Shown one piece after another: positions 42,190 to 52,100 of a stretch of 60,208 nucleotides of DNA. The position numbers and the translations under genes were made by a program. Each line of letters begins with the position of its first letter. The stretch's first letter is position 1. The DNA is from Phycisphaerae bacterium. GTDB taxonomy: Bacteria; Planctomycetota; Phycisphaerae; Sedimentisphaerales; Anaerobacaceae. The stretch lies in NCBI GenBank assembly GCA_012744475.1, contig JAAYBV010000036.1:1-60208 (forward strand). Reading direction: 5' to 3'. The notes below the pieces were generated by a model. The model saw only the letters and a program-made list of their open reading frames with translations, did not search any database and was not told where the DNA came from.

Positions 42190-42345
42190 AAACACGAAAT
42201 TCGAAATCCAAAATCCGAAACAAGCACGAATGACAGAAATCCCAAATTCAAAACGAGTCATCCGGCAGGCCACAGCGTTTCGGTCATTGGGATTTGGCGC
42301 CTTGGATTTGTTTCGGATTTCGATATCCGGATTTCGAATTTCTTG
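42190..42345. repeat. GAAATTCGAAATCC inverted-repeat element without a gene
   Basis: The left arm (42194-42250: CGAAATTCGAAATCC, AATCCGAAACAA, GAAATCCCAAATTC) and right arm (42281-42345) are inverted copies. They share perfect GAAATTCGAAATCC and AATCCGAAACAA blocks plus AAATCCCAA / TTGGGATTT. Only about 30 bases separate them. It has the layout of the S23-bearing elements but no ORF. It runs into the 5' end of larB. Confidence 0.8.
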
Positions 42346-43127
42346 AAAGGAATCAAGCCATTCAGCCGGAACTCTTGAGACAACTGTTGGGGCAGGTCAA
42401 AGACGGCCGGGTCGGCGTCGATGACGCCATAGAGCGGCTGCGGCACCTGCCGTTCGAAGACCTCGGTTTCGCCTGCGTCGATCACCATCGGCAGCTCCGC
42501 CAGGGGTTTCCCGAGGTCATCTTCTGTTCGGGCAAGACGACCGAGCAGGTCCTCGCAATCTTCGAATCGCTGGCGGCCCGAGGCAACAACGTCCTGGCGA
42601 CCCGCGCGAGCAACGAAACGTTCGAGGCACTGGTCGCGACGGGCAAGTTCCCGCTTGCCCGTTACGAGGCGCTGGCCCGCGCGATCGTGCTGGAGCAGAA
42701 GCCGCCGGCGGCGTCGAAGAGCGTCCTGCCGATCCTCACGGCGGGAACCGCCGACCTGCCGGTGGCGATGGAAGCCAAAGTCACCGCCGAGATCATGGGC
42801 CAGCGCACGGAGCTGATCTGCGACGTGGGCGTCGCAGGCCTGCACCGTCTGCTCGGACATCTGCCCAAACTGAACGAAGCCAATGTGCTGATCGTGGTCG
42901 CCGGCATGGAGGGGGCGCTGGCGAGCGTCGTAGGCGGCCTGGTGAACTGCCCGGTGATCGCGGTGCCGACCAGCGTCGGTTACGGCGCGAGCTTCGGCGG
43001 GCTGTCGGCGTTGCTGACAATGCTCAACAGTTGCGCCTCCGGCGTGACGACGGTGAATATCGACAACGGGTTCTCCGCGGCGGTGACCGCGACGCTGATC
43101 AACCGGAAGATCGACGGGGTCCCATAG
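42294..43127 (+). CDS. larB: Nickel pincer cofactor biosynthesis protein LarB
   Basis: Homology to LarB begins around PELLRQLLGQVKDGRVGVDD and continues with LPFEDLGFACVDHHR, GFPEVIFCSGKTTEQV, TAGTADLPVAMEA, the AIR-carboxylase-like VVAGMEGALASVVGGL and NSCASGVTTVNIDNG. LarB carboxylates and hydrolyses nicotinic acid adenine dinucleotide in making the nickel-pincer cofactor of LarA. The start is unclear: the listed frame opens at TTG 42294 inside the repeat element. TTG 42375 or an ATT at 42360 behind AAAGGAAT are other options. The native start may have been altered by the repeat. It ends four bases before nnrD. Confidence 0.88.
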   Translation: MAPWICFGFRYPDFEFLERNQAIQPELLRQLLGQVKDGRVGVDDAIERLRHLPFEDLGFACVDHHRQLRQGFPEVIFCSGKTTEQVLAIFESLAARGNNVLATRASNETFEALVATGKFPLARYEALARAIVLEQKPPAASKSVLPILTAGTADLPVAMEAKVTAEIMGQRTELICDVGVAGLHRLLGHLPKLNEANVLIVVAGMEGALASVVGGLVNCPVIAVPTSVGYGASFGGLSALLTMLNSCASGVTTVNIDNGFSAAVTATLINRKIDGVP

Positions 43128-43130
43128 ACT

Positions 43131-43997
43131 ATGGAGATCGTACGAGAGGCGCCGAGGCTCAAACCCCGGCCTGTCGACGGACACAAGGGGACATTCGGCA
43201 AGGTCTGCATCGTCGCCGGCAGCGTGGGGATGAGCGGCGCGGCGGCGTTGGCCGGCCGGGCGGCGCTGCGGTCCGGCGCGGGACTGGTTCGCGTGGCCAC
43301 CGCGCGCAGCGCCCTGCCCGTCGTTGCCGCGATTGAGCCCTGTTACACCACCATTGCCCTGGCCGAAGACGCCGCCGGACGCATCAGCGGCAAGGCAATC
43401 GGCGCGATCCTTGAGGCGACGCTGCAGAATGACGTAACCGCCATCGGTCCGGGTCTGGGCGCCAGCGCCGGCCTGCGCTCGGTGATCGAGACGCTCATCC
43501 GGCAGGAGGGCCTGCGGCTGCTCATCGACGGGGACGGACTGAACAACCTGAGCCGACTGCCCGACTGGCCGAGGAGACGCAGGGCCCAACTGGTTCTGAC
43601 GCCGCATCCGGGAGAGATGGCACGGCTGTGGTCGGGTCTGTTCCGAGACGAGATTCCATCCGACCGGCAGGAAGCGGCCGCGCGCATGGCCCAGGCCACG
43701 GACAGCGTCGTCGCCCTCAAAGGCGCCGGCACCGTCGTGGCCGACGGGCAGCGTTTCTACGTCAACTCCACGGGCAACCCCGGCATGGCCACCGCCGGCT
43801 CGGGCGATGTGCTGACCGGCGTGGTCGCTGCGTTGATGGGCCAGGGACTCGACAACTTCGAGGCCACGGTGCTGGGCGTCCACGTTCACGGCGCCGCCGG
43901 TGACATCGCCGCCGAGACGTATGGCCAGATCAGCTTGATAGCGACTGACATCCTCGAAGCCCTGCCCAAGGCATTTGCGGCAGTCGCTCTGTTTTGA
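43131..43997 (+). CDS. nnrD: ADP/ATP-dependent NAD(P)H-hydrate dehydratase
   Basis: The 288-residue product is the ribokinase-like C-terminal YjeF domain without the epimerase half: HKGTFGKVCIVAGSVGMSGA, IGPGLGASAGLRSV, LLIDGDGLNNLSRLPD, VLTPHPGEMARL and NPGMATAGSGDVLTGVVAAL, the last carrying the catalytic aspartate. It repairs hydrated NAD(P)H. The gene is tightly coupled to larB, an enzyme that also acts on an NAD precursor. The stand-alone form without the epimerase is common. Confidence 0.93.
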   Translation: MEIVREAPRLKPRPVDGHKGTFGKVCIVAGSVGMSGAAALAGRAALRSGAGLVRVATARSALPVVAAIEPCYTTIALAEDAAGRISGKAIGAILEATLQNDVTAIGPGLGASAGLRSVIETLIRQEGLRLLIDGDGLNNLSRLPDWPRRRRAQLVLTPHPGEMARLWSGLFRDEIPSDRQEAAARMAQATDSVVALKGAGTVVADGQRFYVNSTGNPGMATAGSGDVLTGVVAALMGQGLDNFEATVLGVHVHGAAGDIAAETYGQISLIATDILEALPKAFAAVALF

Positions 43998-44076
43998 TAT
44001 GCCATCGCCCGCGAGACACCGCAGCGATCCGCCGATTCTCACGCGAAAAACACCTCTTCGAGAAGAGAGGAATCTG

Positions 44077-44104
44077 TTGCAGGGCCCCCGAGACCGGCTA
44101 TAAT
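44077..44104 (+). promoter_or_regulatory. Sigma-70-like promoter of the SSS symporter
   Basis: TTGCAG (44077-44082) and TATAAT (44099-44104) are 16 bases apart, about 55 bases before the ATG at 44159. Confidence 0.6.
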
Positions 44105-44158
44105 GCGACGCCATGTGTCGAACCAGGTTGGGACCGCCACGCAAGGAAAGGACACTCT

Positions 44159-46117
44159 ATGCCGTCGGTAAGCGTGCTTGACATTGTCGTATTCGTCGCC
44201 TTTGTGGTCTCCGTCGTGACCATCGGCCTGCTGAAGAGCCGCAAAGAGAAGACCGGCGAAGACTATTTCCTTGCCGGCCGTGGCCTGTCCTGGTGGCTCA
44301 TCGGCTTCTCGCTGATCGCCGCCAACATCTCGACCGAGCAGTTCGTAGGCATGAGCGGCCAGGCCGCCGACTGGCTGGGCATGGCGATCGCCAGCTACGA
44401 ATGGATGGCCGCCATCACGCTGGTCGTCGTCGCCTTCCTGTTCCTGCCGGCGTTCCTCAAGAGCGGCATCTACACCATCCCCGAGTTCCTCGAATACCGC
44501 TACAACGCCTTCGCAAGGACGATCATGGCGGTCAGTACGATGATCATTCTCGTCGGCGTGCCGACCGCCTCGGTGATCTACTCGGGCGCCAAGGTGATCT
44601 GCGTGTACTTCCAGGGCCAAAGCCTGTTCGGGCTGGACTTGGGCAACATCGTCGTCGGCTGCTGGATCATCGGCCTGGCGGCGGCGATCTACGTCTTCGC
44701 CGGCGGATTGAAGGCCTGCGCGTGGGCGGACCTGATCCAGGGCTCGGCACTGATCGTGGGAGGCGCCTTCGTGATGTACTTCGCGATGCGTGCCCTCGGC
44801 CAAGCTGATCCGGCGGCGCTGGCGGCCACCGCAGCCGACCCGAACGTCACCGCCGACCAGCTCACCAACACCGGCGCCTGGGGACGCTTCTTCGCGATCA
44901 ATGCCGCTCCGCTGCCGGCCGGCAAGCTCCACATGGTCCGCCAGATCACCGACTCGACGATTCCGTGGACGGCGCTCGTCGTCGGCCTGTGGATTCCCAA
45001 CTTCTTCTATTGGGGTTTGAACCAGTACATCACGCAGCGCACGCTCGGCTCCAAGTCGCTGGCCCAGGGACAGCGAGGCATCGTCTTCGCCGCGTTCCTC
45101 AAGCTGCTCATCCCGTTCGTCGTGGTCATTCCCGGCATCCTGGCCTTCAACCTGTTCCACCAGGATCTCCAGGCGGAGGCCGGGCGTAAGAACAGCATCG
45201 CCCTGGCCGCCTTCGAGCAGAAAGAGCAGATCGTCTTCGAGTTCACGGTCGCCTTTGCGAAGCTCAACGGCGCCACCGCCGTCGAAATGTACGCTCACAA
45301 CGCGGCGCTGGTCCAGGCGGTGCCCGTGGCGGCCGCGACGCTCTCGGCGGATGATCTGGTCGCCAAGAACACCGAATTCATCGCGACCGCCAAGTCCAAG
45401 GGCATCAAGATATCGCAGAAGCTCGTCGGTCACGATTTCGACGCCGCTTTCCCGACGCTGATCCGCAATCTCGTCTCCAAGCATCGCGGTATCCTCGGCT
45501 TCGTCCTGGCGGCCCTGTTCGGCGCGGTCGTCAGCTCAATCGCGGCCATGCTCAACGCCGCTTCGACCATCTTCACGATGGACATCTTCCGCAAGGTCAA
45601 GAAGGACGCCTCGCAGAAGGCGCTGATCACGTGCGGGCGGGTCTGTATCGTGGTCTTCGTGCTGATCGCGATCTTCATCGCGCCGAAGCTCGACAGTCCG
45701 GCGTTCGGCGGCATCTTCACCTTCATCCAGGAGTTCCAGGGTTTCATCTCGCCGGGCATCCTGGCGATTTTCCTGTTCGGGTTGCTCGTACACCGCGCGC
45801 CGCGCCATGCAGGGACCGTGGGACTGGTGCTCAACCCGATCCTGTATGGGACGCTGAAGTGGGCCGACCGGATTCCCGGGTTCGGGCAGACCGAATTGGC
45901 GGGCAAACTCGCCCAGATCGCGTTCCTGAACCGCATGGCCATCTGCTTCGGCATCATTCTGGCGGTGCTGGCGGTGATGACGGTCATCAAGCCGCTGCCC
46001 GAACCGGTCGTGCTGCCGACGAACCCGAAGATGGACATGACCAGCTCGCGCGGCGCCAAGCTCGCCGGGGTGGGCGTCGTGATCCTGACGCTGGCTCTCT
46101 ACGCCATCTTCTGGTAA
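44159..46117 (+). CDS. Sodium:solute symporter (SSS family)
   Basis: The 652-residue membrane protein begins MPSVSVLDIVVFVAFVVSVV and has about 14 helices. It shows the SSS landmarks DYFLAGRGLSWWLIGFSLIA, NISTEQFVGMSGQA, GIYTIPEFLEYRYN, FAGGLKACAWADLIQG and SSIAAMLNAASTIFTMDI. It resembles SglT/vSGLT-type sugar carriers, which fits a saccharolytic organism and a sodium-linked V-ATPase; the substrate remains inferred. A loop around residues 340-430 is longer than in simple members. AAGGAAAGGA precedes the ATG. A good terminator follows. Confidence 0.93.
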   Translation: MPSVSVLDIVVFVAFVVSVVTIGLLKSRKEKTGEDYFLAGRGLSWWLIGFSLIAANISTEQFVGMSGQAADWLGMAIASYEWMAAITLVVVAFLFLPAFLKSGIYTIPEFLEYRYNAFARTIMAVSTMIILVGVPTASVIYSGAKVICVYFQGQSLFGLDLGNIVVGCWIIGLAAAIYVFAGGLKACAWADLIQGSALIVGGAFVMYFAMRALGQADPAALAATAADPNVTADQLTNTGAWGRFFAINAAPLPAGKLHMVRQITDSTIPWTALVVGLWIPNFFYWGLNQYITQRTLGSKSLAQGQRGIVFAAFLKLLIPFVVVIPGILAFNLFHQDLQAEAGRKNSIALAAFEQKEQIVFEFTVAFAKLNGATAVEMYAHNAALVQAVPVAAATLSADDLVAKNTEFIATAKSKGIKISQKLVGHDFDAAFPTLIRNLVSKHRGILGFVLAALFGAVVSSIAAMLNAASTIFTMDIFRKVKKDASQKALITCGRVCIVVFVLIAIFIAPKLDSPAFGGIFTFIQEFQGFISPGILAIFLFGLLVHRAPRHAGTVGLVLNPILYGTLKWADRIPGFGQTELAGKLAQIAFLNRMAICFGIILAVLAVMTVIKPLPEPVVLPTNPKMDMTSSRGAKLAGVGVVILTLALYAIFW

Positions 46118-46166
46118 TCGGCAGGAAGCTCGCGGTTGCCGCCGCGTCAGTCGAGTCGAACACACC

Positions 46167-46208
46167 AGCGGCCCTTCAGAATCACCTGACGGGCCGCTTT
46201 CCTTTTCG
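46167..46208 (+). terminator. Rho-independent terminator after the symporter gene
   Basis: AGCGGCCC and GGGCCGCT form a stem (46167-46174 / 46191-46198) with a 16-base loop, followed by TTTCCTTTTC. It lies about 50 bases after the symporter stop. Confidence 0.7.
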
Positions 46209-46251
46209 CTTCCGCACGACTGTGACCGCCTTGAGGTCCCTACAAACGGGA

Positions 46252-46280
46252 TTGTGCAGAAGGGGCAACTCTGGTATAAA
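46252..46280 (+). promoter_or_regulatory. Sigma-70-like promoter of the first giant secreted gene
   Basis: TTGTGC (46252-46257) and TATAAA (46275-46280) are 17 bases apart. The leader to ATG 46576 is about 290 bases and includes a G/C-rich folded stretch (46290-46370) and an R1 palindrome. Confidence 0.5.
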
Positions 46281-46454
46281 TGATAAAAGGAGCCGGGGGG
46301 CCAAACGGGTCAGGGCTCCTGGAAGTCGCGCAGGCGGACACGGCTCCGGCGTGCGGCCGGAGCGGGACGAGGACGGTCGGATGCGAAGGAGACACGTCAC
46401 GAGTGGAGGATTCACCTTTTTTGAGGCTGTATCTGCCGGTGCCGGCGGCCTACC

Positions 46455-46520
46455 CGTTCGTAGTGTGCCCGTAAGGGCATACGATGATGGGGTAACGCGT
46501 GACGGCCTCACTACAAACGA
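46455..46520. repeat. R1 palindromic repeat in a long 5' leader
   Basis: TCGTAGTGTGCCCGTAAGGG begins a unit that closes with CCTCACTACAAACGA. It matches the cluster at 3324-3420. Here it lies inside the probable 5' leader of the following gene. Confidence 0.7.
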
Positions 46521-46575
46521 CAGCGAACACAACCGGGTCTTGACCTTCAACCACATGGCAAAAGGAGGACGAGAA

Positions 46576-48849
46576 ATGGTTTCCAAGAGATTCGCGGCAT
46601 TCGGAGTGCTTCTGCCCCTGGTTCTGGTTTCCCTGTGTGCGTCGCGGGTCGGCGCGCAGATCTACTTCTCCGACGACTTCGCGGACCCGGCCGAGTCCGC
46701 GACCAAATGGGAAGTCATCAGCGGCGACTGGCAGATCGCCGACGGCCTGTACCAGCAGCTCAGCACCGCCAGTCCGTGGCAGGCGTCGATGGTGGCCTCG
46801 GATCGCTGGAAGGACGAGTGGGTCGAGTACACCATCGAGTTCAAGGTCCGTTCCCTGACGCCGGGCGATGCCCCGGTCAACGTGCTGTTCCGCGTCCAGG
46901 ACCCCGCGCCGGTGACGTGGGACGACCGGAACGGACCGAACACGCACATGTACCGCTGGATCATCAACGGCTGGACGAACACGGAGTCGCGCCTGTACAT
47001 CTACAACGAAGGCGCCGCCACGATGCTGACGCAGACGAACAACGCGCTGGAGGTGGGGACGTGGTACCACATCAAGCTGGAAGTGGCTTCGACCGGGCTG
47101 GCCGGCTACGTGGACGACGTGGAGATGTTCCGCGTCCAGCATGCCCAATGGACCACGGGGCGAGTCGGCCTCCACGCCTACAGCGGCGTGATGGACTTTG
47201 ACGACTTTGTCGTGTACGGCCCGTTGGGCCTGGTGAGCGCCTCGACGCCCTCGCCGGAGGATGGCGCGGTCGATGTACGGCGCGACGGCGTGTTGAGCTG
47301 GACGGCCGGGGCCTCGGCGGTCACGCACGACGTGTACCTGGGCACGAGCTTTGCGGACGTCAACGCGGCCAGCCGGGCCAACCCGATGGGCGTGCTGGTC
47401 AGCCAGGGACAGACCGCCGCGACGTATGATCCTGGTCTGCTGGAGCTGGGCCGGACGTACTACTGGCGCATCGACGAAGTGAACGGCCCGCCGGACTACA
47501 CCATCTTCAAAGGCGATGTCTGGAGCTTCGAAGTCGAGCCTTTCGCGTATCCGATTGAAGACGTGACGGTTGCCGCCTCCAGCTTCATGGAAGGCGCCGG
47601 GCCTGAGAACGTGGTCAACGGTTCCGGCCTGGATGAGAACGATCAGCACTCGGCCAAATCGGCGGACATGTGGCTCAGCGGCGAGAACGCAGACCAGCCC
47701 ACCTTCATCGAGTTCACCTTCAACCGCCTCTACAAGCTCCATCAGATGCTCGTCTGGAACTACAACATCCAGTTCGAGGCATTCCTGGGCTACGGTTTCA
47801 AAAACACGACGGTGGAGTATTCCGAGAACGGGGTCGACTGGATGGTCCTGGGGGATTTCGAGTTCGCGCAGGCCACCAGCCTTCCCGCGTACGCCTCCAA
47901 CACCACGATCGACTTCGAAGGCCGCGCCGTCCAGGCGGTGCGTCTGACCGCCAACAGCAACTGGGGCGGCGCGTTTCCTCAGTACGGCCTGAGCGAGGTC
48001 CGCTTCACGTACGTTCCCACCTTCGCTCGCGACCCGCAGCCGGCAGACGGAGCGGCCGGCGTACCTCCGGATGCGACCCTGAGCTGGCGGCCCGGACGAG
48101 AGGCGGCGACGCACGAAGTTCATCTCGGAACCGATCCCGGCGCGCTGACGCCGGCGGGCGGCGGCCAGGCACCGAGCCTGACGCCGCAGACGCTCGCGTT
48201 CGGAACGACCTGCTACTGGAGAGTCGACGAAGTCAACGAGGCCGAGCCGACGGCAGTATGGCAGGGTGATCTGTGGACTTTTGCCACGCTCGAATATGCG
48301 ACCATCGACGATTTCGAGAGTTACACCGACAATATCGACGCGCACGAAACCATCTTCGACACATGGCTCGACGGCTGGGTCAACAACAGCGGCTCGACCG
48401 TCGGTTACCTCGACGCGCCCTTTGCCGAGCGAACGATCGTCCACAGCGGCGCGCAGTCGATGCCCCTGACCTACGACAATTCGTCCGCCCCCTTCTATTC
48501 CGAAGCCGAGCGGGACCTGAGCGGGATGGCCTGGAACATCCACGGCGCCGACACGCTGCGAATGTTCGTCTCTGGGCCAGTGGTCGGGGGAAACGATCCC
48601 GAGCCGTTCTACGTGGCCGTCGAAGACGCCGGCGGACACGTGGCGGTCGTGACGCATCCTGACATCGCGCTGAGCGCCGGCTGGACCGAATGGCGGATCC
48701 CGTTCAGCGAGCTGCCCGGCGTCGATCTGAGCAACGTCAGAACGATGTACATCGGCCTGGGCGACCGCGACAATCCCAGAGCCGGCGGCGCCGGGCTGGT
48801 CTTCGTCGACGACATCGGATTCGGGCATCCGGGCTCTGCCGGCGACTGA
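46576..48849 (+). CDS. Secreted multidomain protein: ConA-like, Fn3-like, discoidin
   Basis: The 757-residue product has a signal peptide (residues 1-28, ending SRVGAQ), then a ConA-like beta-sandwich (about 30-215: WQIADGLYQQLS, VEYTIEFKVRSL, FDDFVVYGPL). An Fn3-like module covers about 216-320 (DGAVDVRRDGVLSWTAGASA, GRTYYWRIDEVN), an F5/8C discoidin module about 324-479 (GPENVVNGSGLDENDQHSAK, QYGLSEVRF), and a second Fn3-like module about 480-570. A terminal domain begins IDDFESYTDN (575) and ends VFVDDIGFGHP. AAAGGAGGAC precedes the ATG. It is probably an extracellular glycan-binding protein. No catalytic residues were recognised. It is closely related to the next gene. Confidence 0.85.
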   Translation: MVSKRFAAFGVLLPLVLVSLCASRVGAQIYFSDDFADPAESATKWEVISGDWQIADGLYQQLSTASPWQASMVASDRWKDEWVEYTIEFKVRSLTPGDAPVNVLFRVQDPAPVTWDDRNGPNTHMYRWIINGWTNTESRLYIYNEGAATMLTQTNNALEVGTWYHIKLEVASTGLAGYVDDVEMFRVQHAQWTTGRVGLHAYSGVMDFDDFVVYGPLGLVSASTPSPEDGAVDVRRDGVLSWTAGASAVTHDVYLGTSFADVNAASRANPMGVLVSQGQTAATYDPGLLELGRTYYWRIDEVNGPPDYTIFKGDVWSFEVEPFAYPIEDVTVAASSFMEGAGPENVVNGSGLDENDQHSAKSADMWLSGENADQPTFIEFTFNRLYKLHQMLVWNYNIQFEAFLGYGFKNTTVEYSENGVDWMVLGDFEFAQATSLPAYASNTTIDFEGRAVQAVRLTANSNWGGAFPQYGLSEVRFTYVPTFARDPQPADGAAGVPPDATLSWRPGREAATHEVHLGTDPGALTPAGGGQAPSLTPQTLAFGTTCYWRVDEVNEAEPTAVWQGDLWTFATLEYATIDDFESYTDNIDAHETIFDTWLDGWVNNSGSTVGYLDAPFAERTIVHSGAQSMPLTYDNSSAPFYSEAERDLSGMAWNIHGADTLRMFVSGPVVGGNDPEPFYVAVEDAGGHVAVVTHPDIALSAGWTEWRIPFSELPGVDLSNVRTMYIGLGDRDNPRAGGAGLVFVDDIGFGHPGSAGD

Positions 48850-49166
48850 TGGAGATCGCGGAAACGGCATTCTGAGCCGCATTGTGGCGGTACAAAGACG
48901 CAATATGGTGGTTTTTACGCGGTTTTTCTGCTAACATAGGAGGACAGAGTCCTATAATACAGATCGGAGCAAGCGGCGTCTGCGTCGGAGGTGGCCGGCT
49001 CGACAGCGTAAGGGGGGTCTAATCCGAGCCAAAGCATCTCCGGAAGGCATTGCGCCCGATTCCGCGATACAGTATTCCTGTGAGAGGCAATTTGTGCCGA
49101 TCAGAGACATGGCTCGGCGCGTGACCGAGACATAGCCGTGCGGGTTCTGTCTGAAGGAGGATGTTC
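48850..49166. other. Leader/intergenic region before the second giant gene
   Basis: There is no gene in this 317-base stretch. CCTATAATAC at 48951-48960 has a good -10 box just after a GGACAGAGTCC palindrome, but no convincing -35 lies 16-18 bases before it. If used, the leader would be about 200 bases. Confidence 0.3.
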
Positions 49167-52100
49167 ATGTTCACCAGACCATTCCATGTGTGCATTGTCG
49201 TTCTGGCGATGGCGGGCTGTATGGCAACCCAGGGCGCCGTGTTTATGGACAGCTTCGAGGAGGCCCATGACTTCGTCGCCGCCGGCGTCACCGGCACGGT
49301 GTGGGACGGATTCATCGGCCTCGCCGACGGCGAGACCGTCGAGGCGCTCAATGCGTCGATGGACCGGGCGGGCCAGCTCTACATGCAGTCGGCGAACGCC
49401 TACTGGCACGAGCCGTGGACGCCGCTGGGCCCGTTCCTCTACAAGGTCATCGAGGGCGACTTCGTCGCCACGGTGAAGGTGACAGACTACCAGGGCACTG
49501 CGGCACAGCCGCTGTACCACAACAACTGCGGGCTGCTGGCCCGGGCGCTGCCTGACGACGCCGGTCCCGGCGAGGACTGGGTGGCTCTCGACTACTTCCC
49601 CATTTGGAGCTGCGGGAACTTCGTGCGCACCGCCAACGACAACGTGCGGACGGAGAACGGACACAACGGCGCGCAGTTCAACCTTGACCCGTATCTTCAG
49701 ATCGAACGAGTCGGCAACACGTTTCATTTCCGCACCAGCGCCGACGGCGTGAATTGGACGGAGATGGGCGTTTCGCCGATCGTGCGGGACGACCTGGCCG
49801 ATGTGCCGCTGCAGGTTGGGCTGTATCAGGCGACATACTCCGCCGATTCGGGCTACGTCGCGTTCGATGACTTTTCCATCGACGGCCCGCTGGTGGTGCC
49901 GGGCATGAAGGCGTATAGTCCCACCCCGGCCGATGAGGCCACGGACGTGGCGCGAGACGCCTCGCTGGGTTGGACGGCTCCCGAGGGTCTGACGGCATAC
50001 GACGTCTACTTCGGGACATCCCTGGATGATGTCACGACCGCAAGCAGAGCCAATCCGCTGGGCGTTCTGGTCGCCCAGGGACAAAGCGACATGACGTACG
50101 CTCCGGCCGATTCACTGGAATACGGACAGACGTACTACTGGCGCGTCGACGCCATCGAAGCCGACGGCGTCACCATGCACGCCGGCGATGTCTGGAGCTT
50201 CACCGCCGAACCCTACGTCTACGCCATCGAGAGCGTCGTGGCGACCAGCAACGCGGCCTCCGAAGAGGCGACCGGGCCGGCCAACACGGTCAACGGCTCG
50301 GGCCTGAACGCCGACGATCAGCATTCGACGGAGGCGACGGACATGTGGCTGGCCATCCCCGGCGACGAGCCCGTCTGGATCCAGTTCGAGTTTGACAAGA
50401 GCTACAAGCTCTACGAGATGTGGGTCTGGAACTACAACGTGATGTTCGAGAAGATGCTCGGACTGGGCCTCAAGGACGTCACGGTCGAGTATTCGGCCAA
50501 CGGAATGGAGTGGACCGCCCTGAGCGATGTTCAGCTCACACAGGCGACGGCCAAGAGCACCTATACGCATAACACCACCATCGATCTCGGTGGCGCGGTC
50601 GCCCGCTTCGTCCGGCTGACGGTCAATAGCGGTTTCGGCGTGATGGGCCAGTATGGTCTGAGCGAGGTCCGCTTCCTCTACAAGCCCGTCAAAGCCCGGG
50701 ACCCGCAGCCGGCCAACAACAAGACCGCCGTCAGCCCCCAGACGGCGCTGAGCTGGCGGGCCGGCCGCGAGGCGGCGACGCAGGAGGTCTACTTCGACAC
50801 GAACAAGGTCGCCGTCATGACCGGCACGACGCCTGCGGCCTCCGTCACCCAGAGCCGCTACGAGCCCGGCGAACTGAACCTGGGTACGACGTACTACTGG
50901 AAGGTCGACGAGGTCAACGACGCCGCCAGCCCGAGTCGGTGGGACGGCGACCTGTGGAGTTTCTCCACGCGGGAGTTCCTGGTCGTGGATGATTTCGAGA
51001 GCTACACGGACAACGTCGACGCCGGCGAGGCGATCTTCGACACATGGCTCGACGGCTGGGTCAATCAGACCGGCTCGACCGTCGGCTATCTGAACGCGCC
51101 GTTTGCCGAGAAGACGATCGTCCACGCAGGCCGCCAGTCGATGCCTCTGGCCTACGACAACACCTCGGCGCCGTGGCACTCCGAGGCCGAGCGCACCTGG
51201 GACAGCCCGCAGGATTGGACGCGGAACGGCGCCGACACGCTGCGGCTGTTCTTCCGCGGCCACTCTCTGGGCTTTGTCGAGACCGGCGCCGGCAGCGTCA
51301 CCATGAGCGGCGTCGGCACCGACATCTGGAACACGCAGGATGAGTTCCGGTTCGTCTACAAGCCGCTCGCCGGAGACGGTTCGGTCATCGCCCGCGTCGA
51401 CAGCATCGAGAACACCGACGTCTGGGCGAAGGCGGGCGTGATGATCCGCGAGAGCCTCGATGACACCTCGAAGTACGCGATGGTCATGGTGACCGCTGCC
51501 AGCGGCGTGTCGTTCCAGCAGCGCATCTCGCCGGGCGGCGACAGCACGTCGGTCACGCAGGCCGCCCTCGAAGCGCCCTACTGGGTGAAACTGACGCGCG
51601 CCGGCAACACGTTCACCGCGCAGCGTTCGGAAGACGGCACCACCTGGGTCAACATCACCGCCGACGCGGCGGCTTCGTCGGCCACGATCTCGATGATCGG
51701 CAACGTCTACGTCGGCCTGGCGGTGACCAGCCACAATGCGGCGGCCGCTGCGACGGCGCAGTTCTCGAACGTGGCGACCACCGGCTCGGTGAGCGGGCAG
51801 TGGCAGAGCGCCGAGATCGGCGTCGCGCAGCCCAGCAACACGCCGGACAGTCTGTACGTCGCCGTCCGCGACGGCAGCGGACACACCGCTGTGGCCGTCC
51901 ACCCCGACCCGGCGGCCAGCCTGCTCGACACCTGGCAGCAATGGCTGATTCCGCTGAGCGAGCTCAGCGCCGGCGGCGTGGTCCTCAACCGCATCGAAAC
52001 GCTGGTCATCGGCGTCGGCGACCCGGACGGCCAAGCTGCGGGCGGACAGGGCATGGTCTTCATCGACGACATCGGCGTCGGTCATCCGCTCGCCGCTGAG

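Noticed and set aside
42258-44144. 628-codon reverse frame
   Set aside because: Shadow of larB and nnrD, both certain from motifs.
46450-48903. 817-codon frame on the reverse strand
   Set aside because: Antisense to the giant secreted protein, which has a signal peptide, ribosome binding site and recognisable modules; the shadow has none.
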